From Harmothoe impar (Eukaryota > Annelida > Polychaeta > Phyllodocida > Polynoidae), in contig OX381704.1 in assembly GCA_947462335.1 (NCBI GenBank), positions 47,000,942-47,064,941 on the forward strand: a stretch of 64,000 nt of DNA, read 5' to 3'. Positions 24,159 to 34,842 of this stretch are shown one piece after another; positions within the stretch are counted from its first letter, which is position 1; every line of letters starts with the position of its first letter. The notes below the pieces were generated by a model. That model searched no databases, was not told the origin of the DNA, and saw only the letters and a list, made by a program, of their open reading frames with translations. The position numbers and the translations under genes were made by a program.

Positions 24159-24865
24159 ATGTGGGATTTGAGAAAGAAAATAAGGAATATGATCAACAGT
24201 TGCCATGGGTTATAACCCCGATATGCATCATTTTCCAGCCCATTTTCCTAACTCTAGGAATGGACCTTGAACATCACCCTTTCCATATATAATAATAATG
24301 ATATACTACATCAATATATACAGTGAATACCTGTAAATGGGCCAAATTCGCTGCTAATTGGACCTCTTGTGAATTGGAACACTAAGTCTTGCTGCTTATA
24401 CTCCAATAAATACGTAATTTGAAAGGACTAACATGTATTTGCAAACTCGAAATCGAAAAGTGAAAACTATTAAAAGTGAAAGTGATAATCAAAAAATGAA
24501 AAAAAAAGGTTGAAAAGTGGGATTTCAAAAAGTGACAAGTGGAAATTAAAGTAAAATCAAAAAGTAACATGTGAATATCCAAAACAATAAATTCTCAGGT
24601 TTCAGGTTTCCTGTTTCAAAGTCACCTTCACCTGTGCACAACCAATAAAGAGAACCAATATTGGGGGAACAATGAGTAATCTTGACTGTTTTAAACTTCT
24701 TGACATATTGCTTGACTGAATATAACCGTATTGTATGAAGAATTGTCCTCGTATATATATCCCAATAATAAGATTACTTATTGCGTTTCTCTTAAGCACA
24801 AACATCAGGTCAATATTTCTAGTTTTGTAAAATGGAATCAAAATGCCTTTTGAGCACACAATGAG
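24159..24865. other. Intergenic, AT-rich
   Basis: An A-rich patch (about 24440-24560) repeats AAAAGTGAAA-like words. No gene. Confidence 0.3.
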
Positions 24866-25061
24866 TACACTGTAAAAAGTTGGTTGCCATTTTTGTAGGT
24901 GTACAGCAGATTCTACTGTAGGTGTACAGTTTATTGTAGGCAAATTGTAGAATCTACTGTACTTCTACAGTAGATTCTACTGTAAATCCATTCTACAGTA
25001 GATTATACTGTAGATCTACAGTAGATCCTACAGTGTACCTACACTAACTATTTACAGTGTA
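24866..25061. mobile_element. MITE with TACACTGTAAA ends
   Basis: TACACTGTAAA at 24866 is mirrored by TTTACAGTGTAA at 25061. The interior is a series of CTACAGTAGATTCTACTGTA palindromes. About 196 bp, no coding capacity. Confidence 0.8.
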
Positions 25062-25746
25062 ATTCATATCTTGTTCATCTATGGAGTGATAGTTCAGCTA
25101 CAGTGTCTGGCATTTGATGATAGCATTACATACTGGTACGTTAAATGAAAAACATATATGAGTTGCAGAGAGTGAACATAGATGAGTATAAAAGTTTGAT
25201 TAAAAATGTTTGGCCTCAATGCATTCTCATTACATGATGCTCCTAAAAACATAGCCAACCATCACAGACATACTAACAAACAACCCAGTTGGTGACAAGA
25301 AATGATAACATTCAATCAGAGAGTTAACATATTGGTTTCCATGAGCGATAAGGTAAATATCATTTGTTTGTTATCCGTGGAAAGCAACTACTAGTACATG
25401 AGGTTAATTCAGTATATTACAGTGAAAGAACACATCGTACTCAAAGAGTCTAGAATCTAAATCAACTGATTAGGGTCTTTGCTCTTTCTTTTTAAGGCAG
25501 TCTTCAATTGCACAATATCAGCAGAAGTACAGTTGTATAATAGTTTCAATGATTTCCCTCCACAACAACATCCCCCTATACAAAGGGTTTGAACAATATG
25601 GTTCTAGAACTGATCTATTGACCTTCAATTTGACTGTGTTTTTATTTCTCAATACACATTCCAGTATCAAAACGTGTTCAGAATTAAATTCTGTAATAGC
25701 ATGTAATGGAATATTTGCTTGCGAACAAACTTCTCTATCAATTTAG
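25062..25746. other. Intergenic, nothing recognised
   Basis: No supportable gene or repeat. Confidence 0.3.
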
Positions 25747-25972
25747 TACCGTAAAACCTTGTGTATAAGCCGAACTCGCGTATATGCTGCACCTAGATTT
25801 TAGGCCGATCATATAAGCCGCACTGGCAATCTGAATATGGCAACTTTAGTACTGTACTATAGTACCGGTAGCTAAAACTCGCGTAAAAGCCGTACCCAGA
25901 CTCGATCCTATAAGCTGCACCAGCGATCTGATTCGCGTACTAGCCATGGCTTATACGCGAGGTTTTACGGTA
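25747..25972. mobile_element. MITE with TACCGTAAAACC ends
   Basis: TACCGTAAAACCTTGTGTAT at the left is mirrored by TATACGCGAGGTTTTACGGT plus A at the right. The interior repeats TATAAGCCG and CTCGCGTA. TA at both borders suits a Tc1/mariner-type origin. Elements with this TACCGTAAAAC end are widespread in invertebrates. Confidence 0.85.
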
Positions 25973-26839
25973 GATGTATTCAATAGACAAACATACCTCC
26001 AATTGGAACATCTATTAGACTGCAAGCTTTTGGTAAAAGTACAGGACAGCCAGTTCTCAGCTCAAGAGGTAAAGGTGAGCCTTATTATGTAGAATTTTAC
26101 TTGTCACCGGTTGTAGGATTTTGGGAGAAATGTTTACCGTAGAGGCTCTAGTATTCTCAATATCAGAGCTTTTACTGGTGACAACATTAATTTTGTGGAC
26201 AGATGAGGAGAAAGGGTCATTCAAGGTTAAATGTCACTTTTAAAATTTAAGTCATCAGCCTTCCAACGAGGTATAAACGTTCGTTCTAGTTTTTGAGAAT
26301 ATGGGATGATGTTGCTCTACCCAAACAGCCAATGAGCTTTATCCAATCTCTATTTGTTTAAATCATATCTATATTTGATAGAATCATCATGTGAAATTAG
26401 TATTCACGACTGACCAAACCTTCCACGACTAACCAAAATAGAATGTTTTGGAGAAAACCATTGCTTTCTACATAAAGAAATACCCTCAGACATTTTTGGC
26501 CCATATTTTAACAGTTATGGCTAGTGGATAGGCCCCCTGCTAGCCAACATGAGTACTAACACTGGCGGCTCAGGGAGGTTCCTTTCTCCTAAACAGCCAA
26601 CATCAACTTTGTTTCAAATTCTAGATCGCCCTCTACTAGCCTAAGTGTTGCAGGTCAACAGCAGATGGTTGAGCCAGTGTGAGATCAAAATTATTGGTTA
26701 ATGTCTCCTGTTATACAAAATTCATAACTTCAGTGTTATGTACTACATATTCGTAATAGCATATACCCAGTTCATACCTAACGTTGAATGCGCAAAAGGC
26801 TGAAGTAGACAAAGAAACCAACATGCAACAGGTGCATCT
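25973..26839. other. Intergenic, nothing recognised
   Basis: No supportable gene or repeat boundary. Confidence 0.3.
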
Positions 26840-27090
26840 TTAACCCTTTAAATGCTGCAATGTAATTTAATGTATAATGCCTTTGGCCATCATGGTGCAT
26901 GAATACAGCGCTGGCAAGTTACATACCAGTATTAAGCCTCATGCAAGCCCTACAGTTTTGAGATGCTCCTAGGGGCCAGCATAATGCATGACTGCAGTAC
27001 TGGTGAGTTACTCACCAGTGCTGCAGTCATGCATCATAATGACATAATGGCATAGCATAGTAAAGCTTTATGCTGGCCTTAAAGGGTTAA
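26840..27090. mobile_element. TTAACCCTTTAA TIR element with internal hairpin
   Basis: TTAACCCTTTAA begins the element and TTAAAGGGTTAA ends it, exact inverses. Inside, 26984-27008 and 27010-27034 form a 25-bp hairpin with one mismatch, containing GACTGCAGTACTGGTGAGT. Related copies lie at 22267-22355 (partial) and 45489-45667. Non-coding. Confidence 0.8.
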
Positions 27091-27553
27091 GAAGCTTTCT
27101 CTGCAGCTACATTAACAGTTAGGCAGATACTGTATCATATACACCCGCAGGATACTGAGGGATGGATAACAAAACAGACTTACATTATCACCTGTTATAA
27201 ACTGAGAAAAAACCGACAGGTCTCGCAAATTTTTATGTTGCATCTCAAAGCGGTTTCGTTGATATTTCATTTGAGGAAATATGCCTGTTTGAGGATATTC
27301 ATGACTGTGTATGAGTAGGTACCACGGATAGTTTGAAGAAACCCTTCCCTGAAGAAAATTGTTATACTGATTAGGAAGCTGATAAAGAATGATGAAGAAT
27401 GGTGGTAACCATGTTAAAAGCTGTTCAGTAGTTTATGTTATATGAATTTTCCAAAAATAAAAGTTTCAGCCATTTAGCTCCTTCCACTCTTAATAGCCAA
27501 TGGGCCAATTTCAGAGTGATAATTCATCCATTTTGATGTCAATGTGCAGTTGA
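27091..27553. other. Intergenic, nothing recognised
   Basis: No gene or repeat recognised. Confidence 0.3.
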
Positions 27554-27769
27554 AAAAAGATATGCTGGTATAGTTCATGTGCAATGTATGGTCCAATGGG
27601 AAATCCAGTTTATATGACAGAAAGTCAAATCAACTGCAGGAAAACAGGTGACAAAACCTGTAATTTCACCCAAAGTGACCTCCAGCAAACACCCATTTGC
27701 ACATACATGAGAAGCACAACCTACATGATACTGATAACAGCTGAGACCAGCAGATCCATATCTTTGTAA
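27554..27769 (+). CDS. Possible FN3/cytokine-receptor-like exon
   Basis: An open segment of about 71 codons between two stops. Its second half, KTCNFTQSDLQQTPICTYM followed by STTYMILITAE, resembles the last strands of a fibronectin-III domain as found in class II cytokine receptors: C, then a short N/D-F/L-T turn, then Y-x-x-x-I-x-A. The first half has no clear Trp/Pro landmarks and no strong acceptor was found. A weak donor (GTAATG) overlaps the end. It lies about 5 kb after the LDLa exon on the same strand. The resemblance is slight and could be chance. Confidence 0.18.
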   Translation, partial: KKICWYSSCAMYGPMGNPVYMTESQINCRKTGDKTCNFTQSDLQQTPICTYMRSTTYMILITAETSRSISL

Positions 27770-28453
27770 TGGGGGGTTGCTATTTCTGTATCTTCATTTA
27801 TGTGACCTCCAGAGCCATGTAACGATTGACATTTTTCTACTGAGTATCGGCGATTTCACAGGTGCACAGCGCTTATGCGAGGTACCTTGTATGAGAAGTA
27901 CACTTCTCAAATTCTAAAATGAAGAAATTTATGCTGCTACTGCCGGGACCAGATATTTTCTGGATTTATTAAGAAATGTGTGTACATCTAAAGTACATTT
28001 AAAGGTCAAATCCCACAACCCGAAAAATGGACCAGAAGTGTTGATTATTGAGATAAAAACAAGGGGCAACTGTTGCCAATAATGTAAATTACAACACTTG
28101 TCCTGCGATTTTAGGCTGTCTCAAATCCCACTGTGGCTGATAGAGTCATAGAATATGCTGTGTATTGGCCTATACTGCAAGTAGTTCATAGTTTATCTGG
28201 GGAAGTGTAGAGTTTGAATTCGCAGCAGAAGGGACCTTAATATCAGAATCGTAAGAGAACCTGATGCAATCATATCATATATATATACAGGCAACTACAT
28301 CCACTAAGGTCCCAGCAAACTGGGGTGAGGCTAGGGCATGCTAGTGCCAGCTAAGGCAAACTACTTTTGTGTCTAGCTCAAGGGGTGAGGTAGTGTGAGC
28401 TTTGGATGAGGTGCCCTAGCCCTTCCACATGCCCACCGAATCCCACCCAGTGG

Positions 28454-28915
28454 CTAGCTGGTGTTGGGGGAACTTGGGTGAGAGGTGGGTAAGGGCTTCG
28501 ATAAATAAGCGTGATGTGACTGGAAGCACACACCTGTAGGTGTGCTAACCAGCTTTGCTGCCTCCATGTCCACCCCCTCTGGCAGAAGGTACAGGTCTCT
28601 ATATGTAAGAGTCTTATCAGCAATCTCCAGCTTCCCACCTTTCACTCGTGCTGTGGCAAACCCCTTTTGCTTTGCAACCGCCTACAAGCATCTTAAGTCT
28701 TTGAGTTCACTCTGTTGCTCTGTGAGAGCTAGATCATCAGATATGTATACGTCTTCCCAGCTTTTAACATGTTTCATCTTGGTGATTTCCTGGAATAACC
28801 TCATCTTCATCTCCATATCTTTGAAGCGTACCATAAGGTTTCTCGGGCTGGTCTGATTTTGTCTCAGCTTCCCTACTCTATATGCTGCGTCCAGACTCAC
28901 CCTCTCCCTTATGCA
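28454..28915 (-). pseudogene. LINE (L1-type) ORF1 protein fragment, interrupted
   Basis: Minus-strand sequence encodes part of an L1-type ORF1 RNA-binding protein. Successive blocks read AYRVGKLRQN, then PRNLMVRFKDMEMKMRLFQE, then ISDDLALTEQQSELKDLR, and after an in-frame TAG (28682-28684) KQKGFATARVKGGKLEIADK. These follow the order RxG-R/K-Q-N, PRxLxVRFxD, ISxDLxxxxxxxxxxL and GxxxARxxGGKLxI, expected for the RRM and C-terminal parts of L1 ORF1. The N-terminal coiled coil and ORF2 (endonuclease/reverse transcriptase) are absent. The stop and truncation make it a dead fragment, carried inside a DNA element. Confidence 0.75.
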
Positions 28916-29043
28916 GCTGTGGTGCGAGTTCTCTCAGTTGCCCCTTGTGTTAAGAACAATAGACCAGTGAGATGTATTTTGTGGACAATTGTAAAGTTAG
29001 GTTCGTAAAAATAGACAATTAAAGATAAAATGGTGGGTAGGTT

Positions 29044-29118
29044 GACATGGACGAGTCTCGAACCCCAGACCTTTCACATACAAAGCGACAGTGATGACCA
29101 CTGTACTATCGGATCTGT
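29044..29118 (-). repeat. tRNA-Val-like SINE head or tRNA pseudogene
   Basis: On the minus strand the order matches a tRNA: box A TAGTACAGTGGTCATCAC, then an anticodon-arm region, then GTGAAAGGTC, then box B GGTTCGAGACT. The spacing and the blocks ATCAC and GAAAGGTC resemble eukaryotic tRNA-Val. The T-arm does not pair well and the acceptor stem is lost, so it cannot be a working tRNA. The most likely origin is the RNA polymerase III promoter head of a SINE. It lies just upstream, in the same sense, of the LINE ORF1 fragment. Confidence 0.6.
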
Positions 29119-29732
29119 GTTGGGTCTACATATAAAGGAACCACTATTTATCCACCATGGCAATACACAAGGTACCACTAACTACTGGTGTGCATGCTTG
29201 GGTGACTGTGGGTAAGGTGGTGTGTCAGCACACAGACCAGAGGGTCATGCTCAGTGTGGCTTTGGGCAGAGGAGGCTATAGGCACAAGGCTTGCCCAGTT
29301 AAGCACATAGGGTGAGCCTCTTCACACAGGGCTCACCCTACCTTGCTCTATAGGCATGCTCACACTAGGCTCACCCTTCCTCACCCCAGTTTGCTGGGCA
29401 TATAATTATGCAGGTGCCACTTTGCTATAAATCGCAGACCAAAACTCCTTATAATTATATGGAGCATGTGGGATTTGTCTAAAGATAAATGAGTGCTACA
29501 ACCATTGTGATTTAGCAAGAAAGCTTGCCATACTCCAATAGGCAACATTTTCTAGGCCTTGTTGGGAAAAATATCTAACCTTTTTGATCCTTGTGATTTC
29601 TCAAATCATAAGACATAGGCAACACTCTCTCACCGATTTGGGCCTGTCTTGGCCAATATAGGCCCCAAAATCGGCGATAATACCAAATCACAACATTTCC
29701 TGACCCTCTCTCGCGTTGTGGGATTTGACCTT

Positions 29733-30721
29733 TACGGTTTGTCACCATTCTTTGGCCTGTGACATTTTTGAGTTTATAACATATTTTATGCCACATGTTG
29801 GTATAAGAAAATACGAATATAAGAAATACGATACAATTGCCATGGACTCTAGGTCCTATGATGATTTTTCTCCATGTCTAGTAACTAAAGCAGCATGTTG
29901 TCTATTTCACATAGAGAACAATATCATATATGATTTAAACCACAGCGGAGGGCTAAGACAAAGGAGTTCACACCTTTGTTATTTCTGTGTAGACTCACAT
30001 AACCTTACAGCTGTGGTTTAAAACAGATAGACAATGGTTATGTGAGGCTAATTCAAAATATGACTACTGTAGAGTGGCAGGCACCCTATAAGGGTGCCAG
30101 CCATTTTACTGTGGTTATTTTGAGTGAGCCTCTCATAACCATAGTCTATCTATTACGTACTTTATATCCACTACGTACTCGTAGCACAATCAGATAATGC
30201 GGTGCTACATAAGACTTTATTTCCACAATTAAATAGTATCAGACACTAGGACAGGTCATGCACTATGTAGTTACTACATATAATTGATTTTAACCATGTC
30301 CCTCTCAATGGAATCTGTAAGACGTTGTTTGTGACATAATAATTATCATTGAGAAGAATGAGCGAGAAAGTTTTGTAATAAGTAATGGGTCCTACTCTTG
30401 TCTGTGCTCAGATGACTGGCCAGGTATCCCCAATCCCACCGTATGATACATCTGAAACTGAATCTCTGCGATTTGGACATCCCTTGAAATGTAGACATTG
30501 GAAGAACATACAAACATTACAACATGTCCACAATTTCTGGTCAAGTTAAAACAGAAAATGCTTTATCGAAAAAACTTTCCACTTAAGACAGGACAAATAT
30601 CTAAATATTTACATATTGGTATGGGCCCAAATCGCAATTCAGATCATTGGCAGTTGTACACCGCTGTTGTTGTTACATGAGTTGTAATTTGGAGTGAGAT
30701 TCGCAAGATTGTTTAATTGAG
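29733..30721. other. Intergenic, nothing recognised
   Basis: A block near 30467 (AATCTCTGCGATTT) recurs near 62815 and in altered form near 31019 and 62484, hinting at an old repeat. No gene. Confidence 0.3.
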
Positions 30722-30839
30722 GGCCACCGTCCACAGAGCATAAATCGGCTGTATGTGGTCATTTTATACGCAATTTACATAGGAAATGTATGGCAATTTT
30801 ATCCATATACGGCCGATTTCTGCTCCGTGGACGGTGGCC
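30722..30839. mobile_element. MITE with GGCCACCGTCCAC ends, copy 1
   Basis: GGCCACCGTCCACAGAGCA at the left is mirrored by TGCTCCGTGGACGGTGGCC with one change. The next blocks AAATCGGC and GCCGATTT are also inverse. A second copy is at 54993-55080. About 118 bp, non-coding. Confidence 0.85.
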
Positions 30840-31386
30840 ACAAGATTAGATCTGACTATATCAAAATCGTATACAAACCCCTTGACACTTCGTATAGGTC
30901 ATTTACAATTATATAATCGATGCTCAATCCAAATATGGAAGCGATTGACCGAGTTCTGTCCTGATGACATGGCATTTGTTAATAGCCAAACTCCACAGTA
31001 CGATTTATGGCTTTGAAACCTCTGCGGTTTAGCACAATGGCAAGGGCAGCTTATTGCCCATATCCCATACAGCAAGGGTTTCCAATAGTCCCTTGCCTAT
31101 TTCAAGCTACACTGTTACGATTTATTGACAGAAAAACCTCTGCGTTTTGAACATATTTGTTGTTATTTCTTTATTGTGGCCTTTAGATCATGACTTGTAG
31201 ACTTGAAATGCCTTGCAATGTGAGAAAATACATGGCAAATATGTAAACAGCAGAGATTTCAGGGCATTGCAGGGGAAAATATCTAACTATTTTGATATTG
31301 AGCACTAACAAAATCGCAGTACTTAGGCATGGTCTCTTGGTCGATAATGCATTGCAATATACCAATAAACCCTTTCATATTGCATA
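30840..31386. other. Intergenic, nothing recognised
   Basis: AT-rich. Contains CCTCTGCGGTTT and CGCAGAG variants of a degraded repeat. No gene. Confidence 0.3.
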
Positions 31387-31883
31387 AAGGTCAAATCCCA
31401 CAACGCGAAAAATTGGCCAGAAAGTGTTGATTATTGACATAAAAACAAGGGGCAACTGTTGCCAATATTGTAAATCGCAACACTTGTCCCATGATCTTAT
31501 GCCTCTCCAAATCCCACAGTGGTCAATAATAATAATAGGCAAGTAAAGTGTTGTGTGCAGGACTGGTCAATGGATCTGTTTGAGGGGAGTTACTTCACAG
31601 TATGATTTGTCCTCACTATTCCCTCACAATTAGCCTAAATATATTTGGAGTGTCCCCCCTATAGAAACCAAATCGTTGACATATTCCAATAAGCAACATT
31701 TTCTAGGCCTTCTGGGGGGAAATATCTAACTCTTTTGATCCTTGTGATTTCCCAAATCACAAGACAAAGGCAACACTTTCTCACCGATTTGGACCTGTCT
31801 TAGCTGATATAAGGCCCAAAATCGGCAATAAGACCAATTCACAACATTTTCTGACCCTCTCTCGCGTTGTGGGATTTGACCTT
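31387..31883. mobile_element. AAGGTCAAATCCCAC TIR element, copy 2
   Basis: Intact about 497-bp copy with the ends AAGGTCAAATCCCACAACGC and its inverse GCGTTGTGGGATTTGACCTT. The interior is nearly the same as copy 3 at 32347, including TTTGAGGGGAGTTACTTCAC. Also holds the hairpin CTTGTGATTTCCCAAATCAC. Non-coding. Confidence 0.85.
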
Positions 31884-32346
31884 AAGTGCCTTCAATATCC
31901 AGAAACGCAGAGTTTTTCCTACCCAAATCGTGCTGTGGAGTTTGGCTATAAGAATGGTGTATGAACTCCTCACCCGTTGCACTGCATTGTAAGCCGTAAG
32001 GAGTGATTATTCAAGATGGACAGCCCCCCCCCCCCACCACTGGTTAGGGCAGTGTGATTGACAGGTACCTTGCGTTTACATACGTGGGGCTGTTCTGGTT
32101 GAATGGGGCATACTCAATCTGGCATCTACTGGCAATACCCCTGACTGTGAAGTGATTACAAGATGTATTAGTGGTATCAATAGGGACCAGCACCAGGGTG
32201 GAGCTGGTTTAGTCTGGGGCCATAGAGAATGTATGAATGGAAATTATTGTGAATTTTGGTGAACACATTAGTCAACAACAGATGCCAGATTCATCATAGT
32301 GTTGGTAGCCAGCCTGTGTCAGAACATATGAGGTTGGGTATACTAT
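31884..32346. other. Spacer between two element copies
   Basis: About 460 bases of anonymous sequence with a C-run at 32026. No gene. Confidence 0.3.
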
Positions 32347-32836
32347 AAGGTCAAATCCCACAACGCGAAAAATGGGCCAGAAAGTGTTGATTATTGACAT
32401 AGAAATAAGGGGCAACTGTTGCCAATGTTGTAAATCGCAACACTTGTCCCATGATCTTATGCCTCTCCAAATCCCACAGTGGTCAGTAATAGGCAAGCAA
32501 AGTGTTGCGCGCAGGGCCGGGTAATTGATCTGTTTGAGGGGAGTTACTTCACAGTATGATTTGTCCTCACTATTCCCTCTCAATTAGCCTAAAGATATTT
32601 GGAGTGTCCCCCATATATAAGCCAAATCATTGACATATTCCAATAAGCAAGATTTTCTAGGCCTTCCGGGGGCAAATATCTAACTCATCTGATCCTTGTG
32701 ATTTCTCAAATCACAAGACAAAGGCAACCCTTTCTCACTGATTTGGGCCTGTCTTAGCCAAAATAGGGCCCAAAATCGGCAATAAGACCAATTCACAACA
32801 TTTTCTGACCCTCTATCGCGTTGTGGGATTTGACCT
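32347..32836. mobile_element. AAGGTCAAATCCCAC TIR element, copy 3
   Basis: Same family and same orientation as 31387-31883, about 490 bp, with high similarity along its length. Both copies lie within 1.5 kb of each other. Non-coding; the 103-codon minus-strand frame across it is a by-product. Confidence 0.85.
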
Positions 32837-33139
32837 ATAGGGGCATGGGGTATAGAGGATTATGATGGTATGAAGCTACACTGATGATAATGGACCTGGA
32901 AATGTTAGTCACTACGGACTACATTTCTATAGTCACATGAATGTAGCAAAAACGGCTATACCCAGTTAGTCACCTATGTCTATAGTAAGTTAGTCATATA
33001 GTCAACCTATAGTCAGCCATTAAATCGGCTGATTTGGGCTATATAGTCAAGTGACTATGAATTTAATGGTTTCATGGTCTGAAGTAGTCACTATGACTAA
33101 TAGATATAGTCAATCATGAGAAATAAGGGAAACTTAAGT
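32837..33139. repeat. TAGTCA/TGACTA-rich segment
   Basis: The words TAGTCA and TATAGTC recur about a dozen times on both strands between 32900 and 33115. No order beyond this was found. Confidence 0.4.
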
Positions 33140-33626
33140 ACTGAAGGCAGGTCAAGGTTCAGCAGGGTAGACATGGCTAGGATAAGGCAGGGCAGGGGAC
33201 AGGCTAGGATAAGGCAGAGTAGGTGACAGGCTAGGATGAGGTAGTGTAGGGGACAGGCTAGGATGAGGCTGGGCAGGGGACAGGCTAGGATAAGGCAGGG
33301 CGGGGGACAGGCTAGGATAAGACAGGCCAGGGGACAGGCTAAGATAATGCAGAGCAGGTGACAGGCTAGGATAAGGCAGGCCAGGGGACGACCTAGGATT
33401 AGGCAGGGCAGATGACAGGCCAGGATAAAGCAGGGCAGGGACAGGCTAGGATAAGCCAGGGCAGGGGACATGTTGGATAGGGCAGGGGACAGGCTAGGAT
33501 GAGGCAGGGCAGGGGACAGGCTAGGATAAAGCAGGGCAGGTGACAGACTAGGATAAGGCAGGCCAGGGGACAGGCTAGGGTAGGGCAGGCCAGGGGATAA
33601 GCTTGGATAAGACAGGCCAGGGGACA
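33140..33626. repeat. 27-bp minisatellite, block 1
   Basis: About 18 imperfect units of GGGGACAGGCTAGGATAAGG followed by CAGGGCA. A 180-codon frame on the minus strand (SPGLPYPSLSP repeats) is produced by the repeat and is not taken as a gene. The array is interrupted at 33627 and resumes at 34720. Confidence 0.85.
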
Positions 33627-33628
33627 TA

Positions 33629-34717
33629 GCTCCAGTCATGAAGTATAGGTAAAAAGTTCATCTACATCTTTTAGTTAAATGGCATTTATTTAATGACCAA
33701 ATGGCACACAAAAAAACGTTTTGATACCAATTTAAAGCTAAGACATCATGGAATATGAATTTATCATTAGAGAAATAAGTTTTGAAAAATTGTGGATTCT
33801 GTTCCCATGGCAACGAGGATTCTAAAATGTTGAAATTTCAAATTTTTCACTCTTTTACAAGGCAAAGTTGCCATGACAACCAGAGTGACACTTTTTCGCT
33901 AAATGTTTCAAGAAGGGTAGTTCAGAAACTAAATTATCTTTCAAATGAGACCATTTAGGGCATTGTATTCAATCTGGTCACTGAAAAAGACTCATTCAAA
34001 GTTGGTAGTGAAATGTTGATTTTTTTCATTTTTTTGCCATTTGGCTCAAAATGGATGTTTCATTCCATTACTTGTAAAGCATGATCAAACGTACCAAAAA
34101 CATGAAAATTTACTTGTACAAAATATTAAATGCCAACAGTGATGATGAAAATAGTACAGATTGGGGTCCCCTTAAGAAAATATGTGTCTATTGTAATAAT
34201 AAGAGGCCTATATGTGATAAAAGTCAGCTGTTCTATGTGAAAAGTATGACAAAATCATGCTTTTTGGGGCTGAGCTTCTCTAAATCCCGATCTAAAGTAT
34301 ATTTCTCGATCCAAAATGGACGTCATTTTGAGGATTTATCCCGCATTATCAAGCATAATGGATCTATAACCAACAAATGATGGTTTCTAGTACAGTATGT
34401 CTAAAAAATATTACTATATTGCAAGACTGACAACAATAGTAACCACAATTAGCCCTTATGAAGTATTGCTGAGTGTCCGATTCTCCCTGATTTAATGGTA
34501 TTTATGGGTATAAATGCCAAAAATGACACTTTCCCACCAATTACTAATGAGAAAAACATAAATTGCTCAACAATTATAGATATTTTACTTTATATTTATG
34601 GTATATATGCATGTATCAATTTCCTGGAACAAAAGAAAACCCTTTACAGCTATCTATGTGGGTATACTAGAGAGGCAAAGCAGGTGTATTCACTGGCCGT
34701 TTCTTGGTGACTGGAGC
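33629..34717. mobile_element. Insertion splitting the minisatellite
   Basis: TAGCTCCAGTCA at 33627-33638 is exactly mirrored by TGACTGGAGCTA at 34708-34719, with minisatellite units on both outer sides. This gives a 1,089-bp insert with 10-bp TIRs and TA at both borders, as made by Tc1/mariner-type elements. A 99-codon + frame inside (34081-34380, beginning MIKRTKNMKIYLYK) has no recognised domain; no DDE transposase is visible. Homology-based support is lacking, since no second copy is in the window. Confidence 0.6.
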
Positions 34718-34719
34718 TA

Positions 34720-34842
34720 GCAGGTGACAGGCTAGGATAAGGCAGGCCAGGGGACATGCCAGGATAAGGCAGGGCAGGGGACAAGCTAGGATAAGACAGG
34801 CCAGGGGACAGGCTAGGATAAGGCAGAGCAGGTGACAGGCTC
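34720..34842. repeat. 27-bp minisatellite, block 2
   Basis: About five units of the same repeat as 33140-33626, in the same orientation, on the far side of the insertion. Confidence 0.85.

Larger units (their letters stand above)
28311..29398. mobile_element. Nested TIR element with CCCAGCAAACTGGGGTGAGG ends
   Basis: CCCAGCAAACTGGGGTGAGG at 28311-28330 is exactly mirrored at 29379-29398. The subterminal regions repeat GCTAGGGCATGC- and GGGTGAGCCT-type words in both orientations. Its interior contains, on the minus strand, a LINE ORF1 fragment (28454-28915) and a tRNA-like segment (29044-29118). It sits inside the element at 28002. A related end (CCCAGCAAATTGG) is seen near 63325. No transposase is encoded. 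Confidence 0.8.
28002..29732. mobile_element. AAGGTCAAATCCCAC TIR element, copy 1 (invaded)
   Basis: The left end AAGGTCAAATCCCACAAC is mirrored at the right by GTTGTGGGATTTGACCTT, with TA on both outer sides. Each arm extends over 100 bases with shared blocks (GGGGCAACTGTTGCCAATA-like; AAAATCGG). Intact relatives at 31387-31883 and 32347-32836 are about 490 bp. This copy is 1.73 kb because another TIR element (28311-29398) has inserted into it. TA ends suit a Tc1/mariner-type MITE. Confidence 0.85.

Noticed and set aside
28454..28915. Host gene on the minus strand
   Set aside because: The translated blocks follow L1-type ORF1 order, the frame is stopped by TAG, and it lies inside a TIR element.
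29044..29118. Functional tRNA gene
   Set aside because: The T-arm and acceptor stems do not pair properly.
33097..33639. 180-codon minus-strand frame of SPGLPYPSLSP repeats
   Set aside because: The underlying DNA is a 27-bp minisatellite whose length is a multiple of three, which opens a frame automatically; a second block at 34720 does the same. No start context or non-repetitive part.
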